From: Flavobacteriales bacterium
GTDB lineage: Bacteria > Bacteroidota > Bacteroidia > Flavobacteriales_F > PHOS-HE28
Direction of reading: 5' to 3'
Assembly: GCA_016788295.1 (NCBI GenBank)
Contig: JAEUSY010000061.1
Span: 146,804-210,803, forward strand
DNA length: 64,000 nt
Numbering within the stretch: position 1 is the stretch's first letter; each line of letters begins with the position of its first letter. Positions 58,899 to 64,000 of this stretch are shown here, piece by piece. Below the pieces are notes generated by a model. It saw only the letters and a list, made by a program, of their open reading frames with translations, ran no database searches and was not told the DNA's origin. Both the position numbers and the translations under genes were made by a program.

Positions 58899-61133
58899 TC
58901 ACTTGGGGCCACGGTCCACCGGACTGCTTTTCATGGCGCCGGAAAGGAGAGGTGTGCCCGGTGCCTGCTCGGTGCGCACTACCATCCTGAACTCAACACG
59001 CCTGTTCTGTGCCCGCCCCGCCTCGGTCTTATTGCTGGCAATGGGTTGGTTCTTGCCGTGCCCGACCGGAGTAAGCCTGTTGGGCTCAATGCCATGTTCG
59101 AACAAGTGATCGACAACGGCTATCGCACGTTTTTGGCTCAGGTCAAGGTTGTATGCCGATCCACCCACGTCATCGGTATGTGCCTCAATAACAAGTTCGA
59201 GCTCGGGGTGCTGGCGCATCGTTGCAATGACCTGGTCGAGGACCACTTCCGAACCAGGCTCCAGTGTGGCGCTCTTGTATGCGAAATGGATGGCGCTCGT
59301 CCGCAGCTTCGAGTGGGCCAGTTCCTCGAGCGATGCCATATCCAGTTTGCTGAGGTCCATTAGCTGTTCCACCTGTAATCCGAAAACCTCCGCATCCATG
59401 AATTGCAGCTCTTTCACTTTCCGATAGACCTGGTAGAGTTCTTCAATGTTCTTGGTGTCGCCCACGCCATACGTGTATTCCGCCCGTATTGGATCAAAGC
59501 GCTCCACGATCCGATACAGTTTGCGTACTTCAATGAAGCGAGGGTCTTCAAGGCTCACGCGTTCCTTGCTTGCGAAGAGTATCACGGAGAAATTCACGTC
59601 TGCAAGATCTTGTCCTTCGATCTTGTGTTCGTCGAACGGGATCTCCTGGTACTCGAACACATGTGTCGTGCCCAGCGCATCCTGGTAGGTGGCCACCACG
59701 GCCATGTCCTCATGGTCCTTGAACCGGTCGATGACCACAATGGTGCGATAGTTACAACGATGGTTCATCCGGCCATTCACATCCGGTCTTCCAACAACAT
59801 CCAACCTTACGGTGTACATCCCGGGGGTTTTGAACTGGTGCTGGATGCGTGTGCCTTCCTTTTGTGTTCCATCACCCATGTCCCAAATGTGGTCCACTGC
59901 CGCTATTCCAGGGATGTTGCTCTGTGTGGCATCCAATGCCAACACCCGTCCCGTACGCACTGTGTCAGGCGCCGATATCCAGGCTTGTTCGTGGTCGCTG
60001 ACATTGATCTCTTTGCTTGATACGACATGGAACACATCACCAGTGCGTTTGTCGACAAGGACGGAACGCACCATGTATGTGCCGCGGTTCGCGTAACAGT
60101 GGTTTGCCGCCAAGCCCCGGATCATCGTTCCGTCGCCCATGTCCCAAGCATGTTCCAGCGGCAAAATCCCCGTAATACTTTGTGGACGTTGCTTCACTGC
60201 ATAGCAGTAGTTGTTCCACTTTTGTTCTCGGCACTCCTGAAAGGGTGTTATCGTGCGCTTGGCTTTGAAGATCCGGTCCGAACCCGTGCGGTCCGAACTG
60301 AATAGCGCGTTGATGTCGTCCCCGAGTTCCGAATAACTGTGGTCGTTAGCCGGACCGTTGATGGGCGTGGGCAGGAACGAAGGTGCGCTGAACTTACCGT
60401 TGTTCGATGAGCAGGAGAGGATGTCCAATTGGCCCGATCCGCCAGGGCGGTTGGAGGAGAAGTAGAGCGTGCCGTCCTTTCCGAAGCGGGGATATACCTC
60501 GTTGTATGGTCCGTTGATGGTCGGGCCCATGTTCACGGGTGCGGTCCAGCCACTTACGATGCGTTCGCTATAGTAGATGTCCATGCCGCCATGACCACCG
60601 GGCATATCGCTGGCAAATACAAGTTGTTTACCGTCTTTGGAGAATGTCGGATGTAGAACAGAGTACTCGGACGAATTATGTTCGAACGCCACTGGAGCGC
60701 TCCACGCGTTGTGGACCTGGTGTGCGAAGAACAGACCCAGTTGGCCGTTCTTCAGACCGCGAGCGGAGAGTTTCTTGGGTACCTCAAGGTTGCGTGTGTA
60801 GCAGATCGTTGTTCCGCCGTCAGTGAATGCAGCGGGACCCTCGTTGACTATGGATGCCAGGTTGGTGCTGAACAACACTGGAGTTCCGGTCTTGCCATTG
60901 TCATATGGCACCCAGTAGAGGTCGGAGAGCGGCTTGGCCGTTACGGCATCAGTCACTGTTATGGTACCAGGTGCCTCCCTAACGGAGCACATCACGAATC
61001 CGCTATCCAGGAACAATGGGGCATAGTCCTCGCCGTAAGGACGCACATCCAGTAGGGTCACCTCCTGGATGATCTGCGCGCGACCGTTGAAGGCCGCAAG
61101 GGTCGCCAATAAGAGGATGGTGATCTTGCGCAT
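58899..61133 (-). CDS. OmpA-family protein with PD40 and PKD domains
   Basis: 744 residues: signal peptide (MRKITILLLATLAAFNGRAQ), PD40/WD40-like propeller (about 40-300, with LHPTFSKDGKQLVFASDMPG, VYPRFGKDGTLYFSSNRPGG), two PKD-type domains (EHAWDMGDGTMIRG and DHIWDMGDGTQKEG with CYANRGTYMVRSVL and FKTPGMYTVRLDVV) and the C-terminal OmpA/MotB domain (LELVIEAHTDDVGGSAYNLD LSQKRAIAVVDHL, RVEFRMV). It would tether to peptidoglycan. Its start overlaps the stop of the PorP/SprF gene (TGATG). Third gene of the second cassette. Confidence 0.92.
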   Translation of the reverse strand: MRKITILLLATLAAFNGRAQIIQEVTLLDVRPYGEDYAPLFLDSGFVMCSVREAPGTITVTDAVTAKPLSDLYWVPYDNGKTGTPVLFSTNLASIVNEGPAAFTDGGTTICYTRNLEVPKKLSARGLKNGQLGLFFAHQVHNAWSAPVAFEHNSSEYSVLHPTFSKDGKQLVFASDMPGGHGGMDIYYSERIVSGWTAPVNMGPTINGPYNEVYPRFGKDGTLYFSSNRPGGSGQLDILSCSSNNGKFSAPSFLPTPINGPANDHSYSELGDDINALFSSDRTGSDRIFKAKRTITPFQECREQKWNNYCYAVKQRPQSITGILPLEHAWDMGDGTMIRGLAANHCYANRGTYMVRSVLVDKRTGDVFHVVSSKEINVSDHEQAWISAPDTVRTGRVLALDATQSNIPGIAAVDHIWDMGDGTQKEGTRIQHQFKTPGMYTVRLDVVGRPDVNGRMNHRCNYRTIVVIDRFKDHEDMAVVATYQDALGTTHVFEYQEIPFDEHKIEGQDLADVNFSVILFASKERVSLEDPRFIEVRKLYRIVERFDPIRAEYTYGVGDTKNIEELYQVYRKVKELQFMDAEVFGLQVEQLMDLSKLDMASLEELAHSKLRTSAIHFAYKSATLEPGSEVVLDQVIATMRQHPELELVIEAHTDDVGGSAYNLDLSQKRAIAVVDHLFEHGIEPNRLTPVGHGKNQPIASNKTEAGRAQNRRVEFRMVVRTEQAPGTPLLSGAMKSSPVDRGPK

Positions 61134-62047
61134 CAGAAATAGCGTGGGTCGCGGACCCTGATACGGTAACCGAATTCGTATTGCAGCATCAGCTCATGAG
61201 AGCCGTGGTGATACCTGCTTATCGGGGAAAGACCCATATCATATGCATAACCCACACGCCATTGGGGCGTTGGTAGGATCTCGAGCATGCCGATCACAGC
61301 ATCGCCAGTGCGGTAGGATACCCCTGCCCAGACCTTGTTCTTGATGATCAGGTTGGAGCTGATGTCGGCCTGTAGGCCGCTTTCAACGCGATAGCGAAGC
61401 AATGTCGAAGGCTTCAGTTTGAGGTCCTTGCTTAGTTCGATCACGGTTCCTCCGGTAAGCATGGGTTGCGCTTGGAGCGAGCTTTCTACGATGGTAAGGC
61501 TCGGTTGGTTCGCTTCATACGAATGGGAGAACAGAAAGGGCACCGATGCCCCCATGAACCAGGACTTGCTGTAGTAGAACACCCCGGCGCTGAAATTTGG
61601 CCTTACGGCGTTCCGCGTGTTCATGCTGAAGCTCTGGTCGGTCATGTTCTGGAGCGCCACGTCGGTCCAGTTGGCACGCAGCATGGTAAGTCCAGCTCCG
61701 AAACCAAGTGACAGGGTCTTCTTTCCGAAGCGCATCCTATACGCGTAATTGCTGAACACTCCCGTTTCGTTGCTTACCCCTATGCGGTCGTTGTATAGCA
61801 TGAGCCCCAGGCCCACTTTGCGACGTGCCAATGGGGCATGTATGCTAAGGGTCTGGGTGACCGGAGCCCCATCGAAACCTACCCATTGTTGACGATGTGT
61901 GAGGTTGGCTGCCAGCACATCACGGCTGCCTGCATAGGCCGGATTGATGGCCAGTCCGTTGAACAGATACTGACTGGTGAGCGGTGTGTGCTGCCCCATG
62001 GCACACGACCAGCCGACCAACAGGGCCAGGGTGAGGATGTGTTTCAT
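61133..62047 (-). CDS. PorP/SprF-type outer membrane protein
   Basis: ATG 62047 starts a signal peptide (MKHILTLALLVGWSCAMGQ); a TTG three codons earlier would overlap the previous stop but is less likely. The mature protein begins HTPLTSQYLFNGLAINPAYA GSRD, the defining PorP/SprF motif, and continues as a beta-barrel (QWVGFDGAPVTQTLSIHAPL, VGLGLMLYNDRIGVSNETG, GVFYYSKSWFMGASVPFLF). It ends in an aromatic-containing terminus (RIRVRDPRYF). Expected to serve the large type-B-sorted protein encoded just upstream. Confidence 0.93.
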   Translation of the reverse strand: MKHILTLALLVGWSCAMGQHTPLTSQYLFNGLAINPAYAGSRDVLAANLTHRQQWVGFDGAPVTQTLSIHAPLARRKVGLGLMLYNDRIGVSNETGVFSNYAYRMRFGKKTLSLGFGAGLTMLRANWTDVALQNMTDQSFSMNTRNAVRPNFSAGVFYYSKSWFMGASVPFLFSHSYEANQPSLTIVESSLQAQPMLTGGTVIELSKDLKLKPSTLLRYRVESGLQADISSNLIIKNKVWAGVSYRTGDAVIGMLEILPTPQWRVGYAYDMGLSPISRYHHGSHELMLQYEFGYRIRVRDPRYF

Positions 62048-62052
62048 GGGGT

Positions 62053-64000
62053 TCAACGCTTCAAGATGATGTGGCCGTTATACGTCCGCTCATCGCCAAG
62101 GTTCAGCACATAGAAGTAAGTGTCATCCGGAAGTTCTCCGGCATTTCGTCCTTTGCCGTTCCATTCGTTCCGGTAGCGGTCGGAGTGGTAGACCAGATGC
62201 CCCCATCGGTTGAAGATCTGTAGCGAGCTCGTAGGATAAGCTTCGATGCCGCGGATCTCCCATTTGTCGTTCACCTCATCGCCGTTTGGACTGAATCCTT
62301 CCGGGATGAACAGGTCGTCAACGTGAATGGTCACCGTATCGCTGATCGAAGAGCATTGGTCAATAGTAGCCGTGAGCACGACAAGGTTGTTGCCGATCGA
62401 CAGTCCGGTGATGATAGTGCTGCTGTCTTGGGCGTTGGCTATGATACCAGAGCCGCTCAGGACCCACCAACTAAGACTGCTTCCGGAAGACGCGGATCCG
62501 TGAAGTGCGGTGTGGTCCACTACGGCCAGGTCCTGGTCCGGGCCGGCATTCACCCATAGGCCTGTGATCGGCTCAATGAAGTGCACCAATACCGTGTCGC
62601 TTGCCGTGCACACACCGTTGTTCACTGTCCAGATCAACTCATAGGTGCCGAAACTTCCCGTTGTGACCGTTGCATTCGGTGAAACGACCGGCTCGAAGTT
62701 GATGATACCACCAGGTGCCGACCAGCCACCACTTTCTCGTCCAATGGTTGCGTTCATAACGGCAGTGGAGCCGCACACCGTGGCGTCCGGGCCAGCATCT
62801 GCAACAACAGGGGCTGCGACCACAAGCGCCTGCGTAACGTGCGAAGAGCATTCACCAATCGTGGCCGTGTAGGTGATGTTGGTCAAGCCAATTTGACCGG
62901 CCGGTGTGAACGTGGACCCGGATACTCCAGCACCGGACCAGGTGCCACCGGTCGTGCCCGTGATCAAGCTGTTCAGGTCGATCGGGGTTGCATCGCTGCA
63001 CATGGGTGCAGGGGTGGTCCAAGTGGCATCTGCGTTCTGTGCGATGCTCACCTGTTCCGAGCTTGCGCTGGGGCAGGGGCCACCGATGGAATAGGTAACG
63101 ATGTGATCTCCGGGAGCGCTGGCACTGACCTGGATGATGCCGGTGAACGGGTCTATGATCAAACCGCTTTGCTGTGCCGAGAATGTGCCACCGACCTGTG
63201 CCATCCATGGGGCGGGCGGCGTATCCCCGATACAATAGGTGCTCTGTGCATAGGCGAAGCTTGCATCAGCCTGGGCGTTGAAAGCGACGACGACTGTGTC
63301 TACGCTTACACATGTGCCCTCCGTGACGGTCCAGAACAGGTCGAATGTTCCGGGCTGGCTGGCAATAATGACGCTCTCTGGTGAAGAGGTGGAAGTGAAT
63401 GTGATCGTTGAAGGACCTGACCATGCACCGGTCCCAACAGCGGTCAAGGCAGTTGTAAGGCCACAGACGGTCTGATCGACGCCGGCATTACTGGAGCAAT
63501 CGATGATCACTGGCGTACCAACACATTGGCAGCCGTTGTCCCAAGTATCATTGATGGTGCTTGCCGATCCATCGTCGCATGGTGTGCCCGGCAGTGCGCT
63601 TCCACCCCAATTGCCAGTACAATCCTGCAAGCAGGCAGTGTTGGCGGTGTTACCACCCACGCATGTTCCACAGTTGTCAAGGAATGCCGTTCCACCGAAG
63701 ACGCCATTGCAGTCGGCTACGCAGGCGATCAGGCCAGTGTTCCCGCCCACGCAGGTGTTGCAGTTGTCGAGGAATGCGGTTCCACCGAAGACGCCATTGC
63801 AGTCGGCCGCGCAAGCGCTGAGGCCGGTGTTGCCGCCCACGCATGTTCCGCAGTTGTCCAGGAAGGCATTGCCACCCCAAACACCAGCGCAGTCCTGCGA
63901 GCAGGCGGTGTTGCCGGTGTTGCCGCCCACGCATGTTCCGCAGTTATCCAAGAAGGCAGTGCCGCCCCAAACACCAGCGCAGTCCTGCGAGCAGGCCGTG
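62053..64000 (-). CDS. Giant secreted protein with Cys-rich repeats and type B sorting domain, 5' end outside window
   Basis: The minus-strand frame is open to the right edge, so the N-terminus is missing. From the edge, Cys-rich 30-residue repeats (see repeat entry) lead into several Ig-like beta-sandwich domains (DQTVCGLTTALTAVGTGAWS, CSDATPIDLNSLITGTTGGT, CGSTAVMNATIGRESGGWSA, DQDLAVVDHTALHGSASSGS) and the CHU_C/type B T9SS domain (DDLFIPEGFSPNGDEVNDKW, FNRWGHLVYHSDRY, PDDTYFYVLNLGDERTYNGH, ILKR end). It is a surface adhesin or gliding-type protein heading the second cassette. Confidence 0.92.
   Translation of the reverse strand, partial: TACSQDCAGVWGGTAFLDNCGTCVGGNTGNTACSQDCAGVWGGNAFLDNCGTCVGGNTGLSACAADCNGVFGGTAFLDNCNTCVGGNTGLIACVADCNGVFGGTAFLDNCGTCVGGNTANTACLQDCTGNWGGSALPGTPCDDGSASTINDTWDNGCQCVGTPVIIDCSSNAGVDQTVCGLTTALTAVGTGAWSGPSTITFTSTSSPESVIIASQPGTFDLFWTVTEGTCVSVDTVVVAFNAQADASFAYAQSTYCIGDTPPAPWMAQVGGTFSAQQSGLIIDPFTGIIQVSASAPGDHIVTYSIGGPCPSASSEQVSIAQNADATWTTPAPMCSDATPIDLNSLITGTTGGTWSGAGVSGSTFTPAGQIGLTNITYTATIGECSSHVTQALVVAAPVVADAGPDATVCGSTAVMNATIGRESGGWSAPGGIINFEPVVSPNATVTTGSFGTYELIWTVNNGVCTASDTVLVHFIEPITGLWVNAGPDQDLAVVDHTALHGSASSGSSLSWWVLSGSGIIANAQDSSTIITGLSIGNNLVVLTATIDQCSSISDTVTIHVDDLFIPEGFSPNGDEVNDKWEIRGIEAYPTSSLQIFNRWGHLVYHSDRYRNEWNGKGRNAGELPDDTYFYVLNLGDERTYNGHIILKR
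63589..64000 (-). repeat. 90-nt tandem repeats encoding a Cys-rich 30-residue unit
   Basis: At least four units plus a partial one at the edge, boundaries near 63948, 63858, 63768 and 63678. The unit is DNCGTCVGGNTG, then a variable pair, AC, a variable pair, DC and GVWGG-AFL. Four cysteines per unit and many Asp/Asn/Gly residues suggest a calcium-binding, disulfide-stiffened stalk, like thrombospondin type 3-related repeats. The last unit degenerates into SALPGTPCDDG. Units are nearly identical at DNA level, so copy number probably changes. Confidence 0.9.

Noticed and set aside
63589..64000. Tandem repeats as a CRISPR array
   Set aside because: The 90-nt units are in frame, encode a Cys-rich protein repeat and have no alternating spacers.

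Overview
The window looks like a chromosomal piece of a Bacteroidota bacterium, most likely a flavobacterial lineage with a rather GC-rich genome. The evidence is consistent across the window: secreted proteins with type IX secretion (T9SS) sorting domains of both the short type A and the gliding-motility type B kind, two PorP/SprF-type outer membrane proteins, a TonB-dependent receptor paired with a DUF4249 lipoprotein, a fused two-domain E1 2-oxoacid dehydrogenase, and promoter boxes of the Bacteroidota form TAnnTTTG. The exact genus cannot be read from the sequence.

Layout. 1-25.9 kb is mostly housekeeping and envelope genes: an FG-GAP secreted protein (running off the left edge), DUF2279, Nudix, TonB-type and Smr proteins, the RNase P RNA, two Bacteroidota-type secreted proteins, trxB, DUF4249 plus TonB receptor, tRNA-Pro, an M1 aminopeptidase, an esterase, the fused E1, small membrane and RNA-binding proteins, tRNA-Arg, typA, a ThuA protein, a prenyltransferase-repeat protein, a metallo-beta-lactamase-fold hydrolase and a T9SS cupredoxin. 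25.9-38.6 kb is an accessory-looking region: a second-type DnaE polymerase, two T9SS beta-propeller proteins, a 4-helix-bundle protein, DinB, a broken ORF6N gene and a LexA-like XRE-S24 repressor. The polymerases plus the self-cleaving-type repressor suggest an SOS-like mutagenesis module. 38.6-51.9 kb holds a small operon (VOC protein plus two little membrane proteins), a deoxyhypusine-synthase-like protein, a surface-sugar cluster (two GT2s, a GT-C-like membrane protein, an SDR, a TIM-barrel isomerase and an FAD enzyme), arginine decarboxylase, CorA, MscS and PepE. 51.9-64 kb contains two consecutive cassettes of the same make-up: a giant type-B-sorted secreted protein, a PorP/SprF protein, and an OmpA/PD40 protein.

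The most unusual signal is in 26-37.2 kb. Short palindromic or low-complexity DNA elements have landed inside genes. DnaE carries three unrelated ones, DinB appears to start inside one, and the ORF6N gene carries three. One of those is a 20-bp palindrome whose conceptual removal restores the reading frame exactly. A related hairpin forms a terminator at 39.76 kb, another family member sits inside the RNase P RNA, and two copies of a larger structured element have identical 11-nt segments but different, still-complementary arms. This resembles the in-frame palindromic elements known from Rickettsia, but the families here are different ones.

A second recurring pattern is that promoter -7 boxes lie only 3-6 nt before the start codons of at least eight genes, which predicts leaderless mRNAs.
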